Shown: positions 55,046-63,620, counted from the stretch's first letter. The stretch: DNA of 64,000 bases from CAZKNJ01 sp964554185 (GCA_964554185.1 CAZKNJ010000005.1:9918-73917); one strand, 5' to 3'. The notes: generated by a model not told the origin, from the sequence alone. Program-made: numbers and translations.

Positions 55046-56260
55046 TTAGTCCAAGAGCTCGGTGTGGCTATACGGCAGCGGCTGGCTATCGTCAAAGGAG
55101 GAGTGGCACTTGGAGCAGTTGAACTGAATCTGCGGCACCCGCTCTACGTGACAGCGGAAGCAGGCTGCGGGGCCCCCGATAAGCTTGGCGGAGTCGTGGT
55201 GGCCTACTGCGTGGCACTCGGTGCAACCGACCTTCAGCTCGGTATGGAGGAAGTGGTTGAAGTTGACTTTCCCGTTGCCCTCGATCGGGGGCTTATGGCA
55301 GTCGGTGCAGCGCACGCCGGAGAGCGACCATAACGCGGAGCCCTCCGCCGATTCGGTATCCCCCTTGTCTTTCGCGTGAGGGCGCGGCGTGATGACCCGC
55401 ACGGTGAAAATCTCCGCTGTAATCGGCGCGTTGGGCTCGCTACGCTCCAGCACCCTCCCGGCCAGCAACCAGCTGGACACGATGCTGAGCGCAATCGTCG
55501 CCAGCCCGCCATAGACCATGGCGCGCCAGACAGACGGCGTAAGCCTGCTCACGTGGGGTGCTCGCTCGCTGTCCGGCACCTCCTCGCCGTAAAGCTGCTC
55601 GTACTCACGGGGGTGGTTGAGCCGCAGGTGCTCGATGGAGTACTTGCCATCAAGGAACGAGCGGTTCATCGGGAATTCAACCGGGCTAAGGTGCACGAAG
55701 TAGAAGTGCCACAGGAAGATAACCGTGGCCGCCAGTAAGGCTTCCTGGCTGTGGGCGCGGAAGGAAAGCTCCATCACCCAGTTGGGCAGAATGCGCGTGG
55801 AGTACACGGGAAACCAGAGCGCGATGCCAGTCAGCACCATGATGGAGGCACCGAATCCCACTCCGAGGTACTCCAGCTTCTCCAGAAAGCTGTAGCGCCC
55901 GAAGCGAGGCAGTGTCGGCCTAATCGTCAGCCAGTAGAGCAGCGTCTCGTAGGCTTCCTTGACATCGCGGAAGGTGGGAATCATCTCCCAGCTGCGGGCG
56001 CCCCGGAAGTAGCGGTAGATAAGGTAGAGAAGGTGGTAGGCGACGGCAACGGACATCATCAGCCCGAAGAAGCGGTGAACCATCGCTGAGCCGTAAGCGC
56101 CGCCGAACAGCAGCGCCATCGCGTGGCTGAAGCCGAGTTCCGGGTACTTGAGCGGAAACCCGGTCATTATCAACATAATCACGCTGAGCGCGATGAGGCC
56201 GTGCTGAATCCGGTGGTGCAAGTTGAGCCGCTGGTAGTGGCCGCTGTTTCCGCCGCTCAC
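55046..56260 (-). CDS. Cytochrome b (b561/HydC-like) fused to a tetraheme c domain
   Basis: 404 residues. The N-terminal half has four or five membrane helices with candidate b-heme histidines (HHRIQHG, VHRFFGLMMSVAVAYH, WHFYFVH). After a further helix (AMVYGGLATIALSIVSSWLLAG) a periplasmic tail carries CTDCH, CTECH, CFRCH and CSKCH. This resembles quinone-oxidising CbcL-type fusions of Geobacter in content, although the domain order is reversed here. Predicted menaquinol dehydrogenase passing electrons to periplasmic cytochromes. The ATG overlaps the heptaheme stop (ATGA). Confidence 0.82.
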   Translation of the reverse strand: MSGGNSGHYQRLNLHHRIQHGLIALSVIMLIMTGFPLKYPELGFSHAMALLFGGAYGSAMVHRFFGLMMSVAVAYHLLYLIYRYFRGARSWEMIPTFRDVKEAYETLLYWLTIRPTLPRFGRYSFLEKLEYLGVGFGASIMVLTGIALWFPVYSTRILPNWVMELSFRAHSQEALLAATVIFLWHFYFVHLSPVEFPMNRSFLDGKYSIEHLRLNHPREYEQLYGEEVPDSERAPHVSRLTPSVWRAMVYGGLATIALSIVSSWLLAGRVLERSEPNAPITAEIFTVRVITPRPHAKDKGDTESAEGSALWSLSGVRCTDCHKPPIEGNGKVNFNHFLHTELKVGCTECHAVGHHDSAKLIGGPAACFRCHVERVPQIQFNCSKCHSSFDDSQPLPYSHTELLD

Positions 56261-57231
56261 TCGTGCATCTCCTCATCTACAGCGTCAGCGTCGTCCGCCG
56301 GCTTCTCTTCTGCGGCCCCGCCCGGCGCATCACTGGCAATGGCAGCTTCCACCGCATCCTTATCCGCAATCTCCCCGACGTCGTGATGCGGCCGGTCCTG
56401 GCGCGCCAGGTTGATGGCGTGGCGCCTAAGGTCAAGCACGAGGAAGGCGGTCATCTGTCCGCCTTCCAGCACCAGCAGGCCGATCATCAGAACGATAATG
56501 AAGTGAATCGCAGGGAACGACTTGTGCATCGGCTCATGGGAGTAGGCTGCGACGATACCCGGATCGATGTCAGGATGGCAGGGCGTGCATACCCCCCGGC
56601 GCGCGCGCGGAGTGTTGTAGGGCGGCTTGGTGTAGGACTTGGTGTCGTGGGAGCCGTGGCAGACATTGCACGCCGGCACGCGCACATCACCTGCGCCCAA
56701 GCGCCGCGCGTGCATATCGTTGAAAATGACGCTCGCTGCGTCCTCCTGCGAAGTGCTGTGGCAGCGCAGGCATACCGAAACGACAAACTCGGAGCGCGTG
56801 CCCGGGTCCATTTCAATGATGCGCGGGGGATAGTGGGTGCTGTGGCACTCAATACACCCGACGCCGGCGGCGGCATGGACGCCAGCCTCATAGTCGGAGC
56901 TCTGCCGTTCGTGGCAGACGTGGCAGCGAATCGCCATGCTGGTGACGCCGCCTTCGGTGAGGCGGTGGGGACTCAGGGTGAACTCCACATGGCAGTCAAC
57001 ACAGGCCACGGCGGCGTGGGCACCTCCATCGTAGAGCTCGAAGTTGAGCTTCTCGGAGTCTCCCTTGAGCGAACTGCCCTCGCGGTGGCAGTACAAACAG
57101 GCGATGGAGTTGACCAGCCGGTGGGATTGCCTGGCTTCGCTGGCGCCGTCGCCCTGAGCGTCGGCCCGCAGCACCAAACCCAGCGACAGTAGCGCGCAAA
57201 GAATAGCGGCTGGAACAGCGATGCGGAACAC
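56257..57231 (-). CDS. Heptaheme cytochrome with C-terminal membrane anchor
   Basis: Start set at GTG 57231, which overlaps the previous stop (TAGTG) and has GGGGAAGGG upstream; an ATG at 57318 would add 29 residues overlapping the small membrane protein. 324 residues: signal/anchor (VPAAILCALLSLGLVL), seven motifs (CLYCH, CVDCH, CHVCH, CIECH, CLRCH, CNVCH, CTPCH), a C-terminal helix FIIVLMIGLLVLEGGQMTAFLVLDL and an acidic cytoplasmic tail. It likely receives electrons from the coupled cytochrome b protein, comparable in role to NapC/NrfH. Confidence 0.82.
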   Translation of the reverse strand: MFRIAVPAAILCALLSLGLVLRADAQGDGASEARQSHRLVNSIACLYCHREGSSLKGDSEKLNFELYDGGAHAAVACVDCHVEFTLSPHRLTEGGVTSMAIRCHVCHERQSSDYEAGVHAAAGVGCIECHSTHYPPRIIEMDPGTRSEFVVSVCLRCHSTSQEDAASVIFNDMHARRLGAGDVRVPACNVCHGSHDTKSYTKPPYNTPRARRGVCTPCHPDIDPGIVAAYSHEPMHKSFPAIHFIIVLMIGLLVLEGGQMTAFLVLDLRRHAINLARQDRPHHDVGEIADKDAVEAAIASDAPGGAAEEKPADDADAVDEEMHE

Positions 57232-57509
57232 TAGTTCCCTTCCCCATCGGTGGGAGATGCGCGCGTCTTCCGCAACACATCCCGCATCGTGACGACGAAA
57301 CCGTATACGACTAGCCAAAGGCAGACGTTGCTGATAGCACCGATTATCCCGCCCATCGTCCCCCCAGCGGTAAGAAGCAGGCGGTACTGTAAGGCGTTGC
57401 CCAGGCGGGTGAACACCACGGTGGTCAGCGTGATGCCGCCGAGCACACCGTAGGCCATCCCGACCAGAGCCATCAGGCCAATCAATACGCCCGTTCCGAA
57501 GTTCCTCAT
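57231..57509 (-). CDS. Small membrane protein in the cytochrome operon
   Basis: 92 residues with two long hydrophobic segments (GVLIGLMALVGMAYGVLGGITLTTVVF and GGIIGAISNVCLWLVVYGFVV) and a basic C-terminal tail. No heme motif and no family recognised. Coupled to the heptaheme gene by a one-base overlap, so it may be an assembly or anchoring subunit of the quinol-oxidising complex. Confidence 0.65.
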   Translation of the reverse strand: MRNFGTGVLIGLMALVGMAYGVLGGITLTTVVFTRLGNALQYRLLLTAGGTMGGIIGAISNVCLWLVVYGFVVTMRDVLRKTRASPTDGEGN

Positions 57510-57545
57510 TCTACTGCTCCAGCCGCGCCTTGAGTCTCGTGTTAG

Positions 57546-58046
57546 TTACTCTTCCTTGTCCGCCCAGTGCTTGATCTTGGCCATGGATTTCTCGAAGTCA
57601 AAGCCCTTAAAGTCCGGATAGTCCTTGTTGTGGCACTTCAAGCAGATTTCTTTCGTGGGCTTGGTCTGTGTGGCAGCGCGCTTTTCCTTGTCCATGCCGG
57701 CTTTCATATGGTCGCCGGCAGGGCCGTGACAGGACTCGCACTGGTTGTGGAGAAGATTCGGGGTCTTCTCCGCGCTGACCCAGCCGCCCTTCTCGCCAAA
57801 GCCGGTAACATGGCAGCGGACACACTCGTCCTTCACCTTGTCTTCGTCAGAAAGCGAATCATAGGCCTTGGCCATGCTCAACTTCTCCCAAACCGCAACC
57901 GCGTCCTTGTGGCACATCTTGCACTTCTTGGCGGAGTCGCCGATGTACTCGTTGACCTTCTCGGTTTCCTCGGCCAGCAGCGTCCAGCCAAACAGCAGTA
58001 CCGCTATCAGCGTGAGCGGCAACCACTTGATAATGATGGATTTCAC
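57546..58046 (-). CDS. Tetraheme c-type cytochrome (c554-like), periplasmic
   Basis: 166 residues from a GTG with AGGAGG upstream. Signal LPLTLIAVLLFGWTLLA and CKMCH, CVRCH, CESCH, CLKCH. Strongly similar in layout to the tetraheme protein at 13755-14309 (CVRCHVTGFGEKGGW against CVPCHTTGFGRKTGF). Likely shuttle between the inner-membrane complex and the larger cytochromes. Confidence 0.87.
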   Translation of the reverse strand: MKSIIIKWLPLTLIAVLLFGWTLLAEETEKVNEYIGDSAKKCKMCHKDAVAVWEKLSMAKAYDSLSDEDKVKDECVRCHVTGFGEKGGWVSAEKTPNLLHNQCESCHGPAGDHMKAGMDKEKRAATQTKPTKEICLKCHNKDYPDFKGFDFEKSMAKIKHWADKEE

Positions 58047-58090
58047 GTTACAACCTCCTGTTCACATCATATACCCGTTACAGGTGTATT

Positions 58091-60145
58091 TCATTGTCCC
58101 GCGCCGATCTCCCAGTGGCAGTCAACGCAGTCGGTACCAACATAGTGTTCGTCCTTATCAGTATGGCACATCGCGCAGAGATCGCGCCCCGCAGGCTTCC
58201 AGCGGTGCCCGCCGTGGCAGGTTGAGCAGTCATTGTGGCCTTCCACCGAGTGCAGCCCGCTCTCAACCGAGGAGTGGCAGACCGTGCAGTCAAACACATC
58301 GGTGTCAATGCGCCACACGTGGGCTTCGTGGCACATGGAGCAATCGCGCTTGGCGAAAGGTGCCGGCATGTCCGGCAGCTCGTCCAGCCGATCCTCCGCT
58401 GCAAGCTGCTCGCGCAGTTTCTCGTAGCGCAGCCGCTCAATCAGCGCCACATCTTCCAATGCATCGCTGTGGCACATACCGCAAGTGGCCATATCCGCTT
58501 TCCACTTGTGGGTCTCGTGGCACATCGAGCAGTCGGACTTCACCTCCGCCAGTTCAGGCAGTATCTGCTCCACCACATCGGAATGGCAGAGCGCGCAGCT
58601 GTCGTCCGGGGCGGCCCAGGTGTGAGGCTGGTGGCAGTTGGTGCAGTCCGACTTGAACGCTCCAGCTTCGGACGACGAGGCAGATATAACCTGGTGGCAG
58701 GTGGCGCAGCTACCCGCTCGGTACTTCCATTCGTGGGTGGGGTGGCAGGCGGAGCAGTCCCGCTTCGCGGCAATGCCAGCGGACTCGTCCACCTCGCTGC
58801 CATGACAGCCTCGGCAGCTTTCCGGCAGCGCCGGCGAACCCGCGGCATGAGGGCTATGGCAGGTAGAACAAGCCGCCTTCTCGGGAATAGCTGCGGTAAG
58901 CGAGGCGATTGCGCTGTGGCACTTGCTGCATATCTGCTGGCTGGCGCCACTCCAGGCGTGGCCGGAGTGGCAGCGCTGGCAATCGCGGTGCGCCGAGCTG
59001 AACGCCGCTGTCTGGAGAGTGTGGCAGCGGGAGCAGGTGGCGCGGTCTCCCAAATAGGCGAAAGTGCTCTGGCTGTGGCATTGGGCGCACTGCGGATGGC
59101 CAACGGCGGCGACGCTCTGCACGTAACCGCCGAATGCGTGGCAGCTGTTGCAGTCGGAACCATCGATCTTTCCATCTGCACCTGCGCGGAACTTGCGCTT
59201 GCCGTTGCCCGGTTTATCGCCGTGCAGCAATGACAGATACACCGGTTCGCCCTCCACTGCCGCCTCCGGTGAGAAGTTGTGGGGCTGGTGGCAGGCAGTG
59301 CAGTCCGCCAGATGGAACTCCCAGTTGTGAGGGGGTATGCCGACCAGGGATTCGGTGGTGTGGCAGCTGCGGCAGGGATGCTCGGCTCTGGCGTCGCGGC
59401 CGCTGTGGGGTTTGTGGCAGGAGCCGCAGCCTAGTTCGGAGTGCTTGGGGTCGGTGAAGAAGCTCTCAATCACGGCCTCGCCGATCTCCGGCTGGGCCCT
59501 TTTGTGGCACAGAAGGCATGCTTCCCTGGAAGGTATGAGTGTGTGGCGCGCATCACTCTCGTCCCGCTGAAAGCCGTGGCAACTCGTGCAGTGCACCTTC
59601 GCCATTCCAGAGGACACTGCGACGACTTTCCAGTGGCAGGACTTGCAGGCGTCCGCCGGCGGCTCGTACTTGTGGATACGGCCCCCATGGCAGGCCATGC
59701 AGGTGATGCCTTCGATGCCCGCATGCATCCCGTGGCCGACGCTGCGCTCCATCACGACAGGATGGCAGCGGCGGCACTCGTTTTCCTTGATTGCGACTGG
59801 GCGCTCCGGCAGCCACTTCGCGCCGGTTTCGTTCTTCCCCAGCCGCCTGGAGAAGCGCTCTTCCGGGCTGCGGCCTTCGGTCGCCTCGGTCTCGCCATAC
59901 TGATAGTGCTTTGCGGTGATGGAGTGGCAAACCTGGCAATCCAGCTTTCCGTGCGCTTCGATCTGGTGCTCTTCCCAGTTGCCTTCTTTCGTATGGCAAG
60001 CGATACATTCTTTGGGCTTTAGCTGGGTTGTATCCGTGCGCCTGTTGCAGCCAGCCGCTATGAGAAACACCGCCAAGGCGATGACGGCGATAGAGGCGGC
60101 GAAGCCGCTCAGTCCTACACGGAGTCGCTTGCGCGCATTCGTCAC
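58091..60145 (-). CDS. 28-heme cytochrome c lipoprotein
   Basis: Start set at GTG 60145: an ATG at 60169 exists, but it lies upstream of the TATAAT box (60155-60160), so it would not be transcribed from that promoter. 684 residues; lipobox LIAAGC. I count 28 CXXCH motifs, from CIACH near the N terminus to CVDCH near the C terminus, about one per 24 residues, with recurrent CHxPH and CSMCHE(T/A)H repeats that point to internal duplication. No other domain. Lipid anchoring and length suit a molecular wire at the periplasmic or outer face of a membrane. First gene of the operon ending at 55046, directly downstream of a two-component pair. Confidence 0.9.
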   Translation of the reverse strand: MTNARKRLRVGLSGFAASIAVIALAVFLIAAGCNRRTDTTQLKPKECIACHTKEGNWEEHQIEAHGKLDCQVCHSITAKHYQYGETEATEGRSPEERFSRRLGKNETGAKWLPERPVAIKENECRRCHPVVMERSVGHGMHAGIEGITCMACHGGRIHKYEPPADACKSCHWKVVAVSSGMAKVHCTSCHGFQRDESDARHTLIPSREACLLCHKRAQPEIGEAVIESFFTDPKHSELGCGSCHKPHSGRDARAEHPCRSCHTTESLVGIPPHNWEFHLADCTACHQPHNFSPEAAVEGEPVYLSLLHGDKPGNGKRKFRAGADGKIDGSDCNSCHAFGGYVQSVAAVGHPQCAQCHSQSTFAYLGDRATCSRCHTLQTAAFSSAHRDCQRCHSGHAWSGASQQICSKCHSAIASLTAAIPEKAACSTCHSPHAAGSPALPESCRGCHGSEVDESAGIAAKRDCSACHPTHEWKYRAGSCATCHQVISASSSEAGAFKSDCTNCHQPHTWAAPDDSCALCHSDVVEQILPELAEVKSDCSMCHETHKWKADMATCGMCHSDALEDVALIERLRYEKLREQLAAEDRLDELPDMPAPFAKRDCSMCHEAHVWRIDTDVFDCTVCHSSVESGLHSVEGHNDCSTCHGGHRWKPAGRDLCAMCHTDKDEHYVGTDCVDCHWEIGAGQ

Positions 60146-60154
60146 GGAACTGTC

Positions 60155-60160
60155 ATTATA
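60155..60160 (-). promoter_or_regulatory. -10 box of the 28-heme operon, near-leaderless
   Basis: TATAAT on the minus strand, 9 nt before GTG 60145. No -35 match is visible at the expected place, which suggests an activated promoter. Confidence 0.55.
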
Positions 60161-60180
60161 CCCCAACATCTGCGCTAGTG

Positions 60181-60204
60181 GGAAGGCGTTCCGTTCGCTT
60201 GAAC
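60181..60204. promoter_or_regulatory. Candidate operator: two adjacent N4-spaced palindromes
   Basis: GGAAGGCGTTCC is followed directly by GTTCGCTTGAAC, one half-turn-spaced pair per 12 bp. They lie about 20 bp upstream of the -10 box, in the position of an activator site, and just downstream of the regulator gene that ends at 60273. Binding by that regulator is a guess. Confidence 0.3.
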
Positions 60205-60272
60205 AAAGTGAGCCGGCGACATATGTACCCTCCCGCCCGGCGCCATTCTAACGCCAAGTGCGTGATTCACGC

Positions 60273-60971
60273 CTATAGTACCAGCTGGTATCCAGTCCCT
60301 CGCACGGTGCGGATGAAGCGGGGTTCATCGGGGTCGGGCTCAATCCAGCGGCGCAAGCGGACGATGAAGTTGTCCACGGTGCGCGTAGTGGGCGTTGCGC
60401 CTGCGCCCCAAACGGCACTGATGATCTTCTCGCGGGGCACCACCTGGCCCCGGTTCAGATAGAGCAGTTTCAGCATCATGCACTCTTTCACCGACAGCTC
60501 CACCTGCTCGTCGCCGGTGGTCAGCTTGTAGGACTTGAAATCCACCGTCGCTTTGCCGATTCGCACGAGGCCGTCCACATCAGCCTTGGGCGAGGTTAGC
60601 CACTCCTGCCGGCGGAAAATGGCCTTCACCCGCGCAAGCAGCTCGTCCAGGTTGAAGGGCTTGGGCAGGTAATCGTCGCCGCCCGCCTCTATACCTCGTA
60701 TGCGGTCGTCATCCGTGTTCTTGGCGGAGAGGAACAGTATCGGGACCTTATACGCCCCCTTTCGCAGCTCTTCACACACGTAGAAGCCGTCCACACCGGG
60801 GAGCATGATGTCCAGTATCACGAGATCCACGAGCTCCGGCTTGAACTGCTCCAGCGCCCTTTCCCCGGTGGGGGAGATGAGTGCAGTATAGCCTTCATCT
60901 TCCAGGGCCTCTTTCAGGCCTTCGGCGAGCATCTCGTCGTCCTCAACCACCATCACTACGCGATCGGGCAT
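60273..60971 (-). CDS. OmpR-family response regulator next to the cytochrome operon
   Basis: 232 residues. Receiver with EDDE pocket, D54 (VILDIMLPG) and K in YLPKPF; winged helix ending NFIVRLRRWIE and IRTVRGTGYQLVL. Its start overlaps the kinase stop by 16 bp, so the pair is co-expressed. Position immediately upstream of the 28-heme operon suggests it controls electron-transfer genes. Confidence 0.9.
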   Translation of the reverse strand: MPDRVVMVVEDDEMLAEGLKEALEDEGYTALISPTGERALEQFKPELVDLVILDIMLPGVDGFYVCEELRKGAYKVPILFLSAKNTDDDRIRGIEAGGDDYLPKPFNLDELLARVKAIFRRQEWLTSPKADVDGLVRIGKATVDFKSYKLTTGDEQVELSVKECMMLKLLYLNRGQVVPREKIISAVWGAGATPTTRTVDNFIVRLRRWIEPDPDEPRFIRTVRGTGYQLVL

Positions 60972-62104
60972 TTTCGAACCTCCTTGAACCGCACTGTGAA
61001 CCGGGCCCCTCCCAGCGCGGGGCTTTGGTCAATGCGAGCACTGCCGCGCAGCACTCGGGCTATGCGACGGACCAAGTACAGCCCCAGCCCCGTGCCGCTC
61101 TTTGCTAAGGCGTCCTGGGGCCGGCGGTAGAATCGCACAAAAACGTTTTCGCGCTCACTTGGCGGGATCCCCGCGCCATTGTCTTCGACCGAAAGCCACC
61201 AGCTGCGGAGGGCTCTGCCAGCCTCCAATCTGACCCGCGGGGGCTCGCCGCCGTATTGTATTGCGTTGCGCACCAGATTGCACACTACAATGTGGACCGC
61301 CCGGGTGTCGGAGCAGACGATGAGATCGGGGGGGATTGCGACCTCAACCTGCGCATCCGGCAGGGCGCTGTTATCGCAGACGCTACCAATTGCCTCGTTG
61401 ACTACCGGCAAGAGCTCGAGCTCCTGCACCTCAAAGGCCTTGGCGGGTTCTTCCACCCACTGGGCATCCAATATCGTGCGCACAATCTGGTTCAGCCGCC
61501 GAGCGCTGATGCGCAACCGCTGCACGTACTTCTCCGCCCCGCCAAGCTCTGGGCGCCGCATCATCGAATCCAACGTGAGCCCGATGGCAGCGAGCGGCGT
61601 GTTGAGCTCGTGGCTGATGGTGCTGATGAACAGCTCCTGCCGACAGGCGAAATCGCGCTCACGCCGGTAAGCACCATAGAGAATGCTGATGCCGACGATG
61701 ATAGCAATGATGAAGAATGCCGCTTCCGAGAGGAACATACGCGTTTCCCGGCACTCCAAAACAGCTAGCTTGTGCTCGAATCCACTACTGGCAGCGAGGT
61801 GATAAACCGCCCCGCTGGGCCCCATCAGGCGCAGCAGCTCAGAATCCTGCTCGCGGCCCGGCTGGAGCTGCATGTCGGGGTAGCGCTCGGTGATGATGAG
61901 CGGGTTGTCGATAGGTTTGTAGGGAAACTCGTCGCCAATCTCACGTGCAATGGAATGCTGCAATGACGAGTTCACCTGGCGCAGCAGTGCAATCCGGCGC
62001 TCGACCGAGTCGAGCTGGTGGTATGCCCACCAGATAACCTGGGACACCAGCACCGCGCCAATTACGACGGCGGTTACCAGGTGCTTGAAACTGGTGCGGT
62101 CCAC
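60956..62104 (-). CDS. Sensor histidine kinase next to the cytochrome operon
   Basis: Start set at GTG 62104, which falls at the predicted +1 of the TATAAT box at 62111-62116; an upstream ATG at 62167 would precede the promoter. 382 residues: membrane segment (VTAVVIGAVLVSQVIWWAY), a periplasmic domain of about 95 residues, a second segment (FFIIAIIVGISILYGAY), HisKA H165 (STISHELNTP) and HATPase_c with N (VRNAIQYGG), DNGAGI and GTGLGLYLV. Signal unknown; the short periplasmic domain has no heme motif, so it is not an obvious heme-based sensor. Confidence 0.88.
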   Translation of the reverse strand: MDRTSFKHLVTAVVIGAVLVSQVIWWAYHQLDSVERRIALLRQVNSSLQHSIAREIGDEFPYKPIDNPLIITERYPDMQLQPGREQDSELLRLMGPSGAVYHLAASSGFEHKLAVLECRETRMFLSEAAFFIIAIIVGISILYGAYRRERDFACRQELFISTISHELNTPLAAIGLTLDSMMRRPELGGAEKYVQRLRISARRLNQIVRTILDAQWVEEPAKAFEVQELELLPVVNEAIGSVCDNSALPDAQVEVAIPPDLIVCSDTRAVHIVVCNLVRNAIQYGGEPPRVRLEAGRALRSWWLSVEDNGAGIPPSERENVFVRFYRRPQDALAKSGTGLGLYLVRRIARVLRGSARIDQSPALGGARFTVRFKEVRKCPIA

Positions 62105-62110
62105 GTGAAA

Positions 62111-62116
62111 ATTATA
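62111..62116 (-). promoter_or_regulatory. -10 box of the kinase gene, leaderless
   Basis: TATAAT on the minus strand with 6 nt to GTG 62104, so +1 falls on the start codon. The 431-bp stretch 62105-62535 holds this box, a plus-strand promoter (62249-62277) and a possible 19-codon frame. Confidence 0.55.
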
Positions 62117-62248
62117 ACCTGTTAGTTGCAGATGCGCATCACTAACTAACGGACTGATCAAAGGCAAGTTGGCAGAGCTTACCGAAACAGATAGCCAAGT
62201 GCCTGGGGCGAAATCGGAGCGTTGGCGAGCAAACCCGCAGCATGGAAG

Positions 62249-62277
62249 TTGACCTTACGGCTAATCGCGGGTATAAC
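62249..62277 (+). promoter_or_regulatory. Sigma-70-type promoter upstream of rsgA
   Basis: TTGACC, a 17-bp spacer, TATAAC. +1 near 62284; the transcript would include a possible small frame at 62330 and then rsgA, with about 250 nt before the rsgA start. Confidence 0.5.
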
Positions 62278-62329
62278 ATGACTGCGTGGCGCTGGTGCGC
62301 CGCGTAATACTGCAATAAGGAGGCCTGCA

Positions 62330-62389
62330 ATGAGAAAGGAAAATGTCGCCACACAAAAGGGATCGGCCTCCGCGTTGCGCCTAAGCTAG
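62330..62389 (+). CDS. Possible 19-residue leader peptide (MRKENVATQKGSASALRLS)
   Basis: ATG with a perfect AAGGAGG (62317-62323) at 6-nt spacing and a promoter 50 bp upstream. It ends at TAG 62387-62389, 146 bp before rsgA. Composition gives no attenuation clue such as a run of one amino acid. It could be a small protein, a leader peptide, or chance. Confidence 0.3.
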   Translation: MRKENVATQKGSASALRLS

Positions 62390-62535
62390 GCTCACGCCAG
62401 TAATCAGGCTTCACCCGTAACTCACTTCCCGGCTACACGTTCACGCGCGGGCACACAGCGCTGAAGGCTACATTTTTCCCACCGGATGGTTTCGCGCTGC
62501 AATGCCGCGCAGCCGCACACAAGGAGTATTTTGCA

Positions 62536-63609
62536 GTGGATCTAACAAAACTTGGGTGGAATGCCCATTTCAAGAAACATCTTGCGCCATTTGTGGAGCA
62601 GGACATGTTGCCCGCACGGGTTGCACGCGAGGACCGGCGCGTTTATCTCGTGTACGGCGAGATGGGGGAGTTTGCCGCTGAGGTGTCGGGGAAGTTTGCG
62701 CACGACGCGCAGTCCATTGCCGACTTCCCCGCCGTGGGCGACTGGGTGGCGGTGCGCCTGCTGCCTGAAGAGGGGCGGGCGATTATCCATGCGGTGCTTC
62801 CGCGCCGGAGCGGCTTTTCGCGCAAAGCCGCCGGCCCGCAGACGCAGGAGCAGATCGTCGCCGCTAACGTAGACACGGTGTTTTTGGTCAGCGGGCTGGA
62901 CGGCGAATGCAACCTGCGCCGCATCGAACGCTACCTGACGCTGGCCGCCGACAGCGGCGCGAAGCCGGTTGTCGTACTCAACAAGGCGGATCTGTGCGAG
63001 TCGGTTTCCGAGCATGTGCGGAAGGTGAAGCGCATCGCGCCGGATACGCCGATTTACGCCGTGAGCGCAAAAGAGCTTCTGGGGCTTGATGCGCTACGGG
63101 AGCACCTGGGCTGCGGGGAAACGGTTGCGTTCATCGGCTCGTCGGGCGTGGGCAAGTCCGCGCTGATTAACGCGCTGCTGGGGGCTGAGCGCCAGGAAGT
63201 GCGGGCGGTGCGGGAATCCGACAGGCGCGGAAGACACACGACAACGCGCCGGGAGCTGATACCGCTGCCGGACGGCGCGCTGTTGATTGACAGCCCGGGG
63301 ATGCGCGAGCTTCAGCTGTGGACGGACGAGGAGAGCCTGGGACGCACGTTTGACGATATCGAGGAGCTTGCGCGGCAATGCCGGTTCAGGGATTGCAGGC
63401 ACCGGGGCGAGCCGGGGTGCGCAGTGCAGGCGGCAGTCAAAGCCGGCGAGCTGGACGCGGGGCGCGTGCGCAATTATCTCAGGCTTACGCGGGAGCTTTC
63501 GCATCTGGCGGTGCGGCAGGACGATTTGCTGAAGCGCGTTGTCAAGCAGCGCAAAAAGCAGGTTGCGCGCAGGATACGGCGAAGAAACACCGAGCGCGGC
63601 GCATGGTAG
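62536..63609 (+). CDS. rsgA: Ribosome small-subunit maturation GTPase RsgA
   Basis: 357 residues; GTG with AAGGAG upstream. OB-fold N terminus (AVGDWVAVRLLPEEGRAII), then the circularly permuted GTPase order: G4 NKAD, G1 GSSGVGKS, G2-like RGRHTT and G3 DSPG. The zinc knuckle CRFRDCRHRGEPGC follows. It releases late assembly factors from the 30S subunit. Basic C-terminal tail. No link to neighbours. Confidence 0.95.
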   Translation: MDLTKLGWNAHFKKHLAPFVEQDMLPARVAREDRRVYLVYGEMGEFAAEVSGKFAHDAQSIADFPAVGDWVAVRLLPEEGRAIIHAVLPRRSGFSRKAAGPQTQEQIVAANVDTVFLVSGLDGECNLRRIERYLTLAADSGAKPVVVLNKADLCESVSEHVRKVKRIAPDTPIYAVSAKELLGLDALREHLGCGETVAFIGSSGVGKSALINALLGAERQEVRAVRESDRRGRHTTTRRELIPLPDGALLIDSPGMRELQLWTDEESLGRTFDDIEELARQCRFRDCRHRGEPGCAVQAAVKAGELDAGRVRNYLRLTRELSHLAVRQDDLLKRVVKQRKKQVARRIRRRNTERGAW

Positions 63610-63620
63610 GATTCGGTGCG

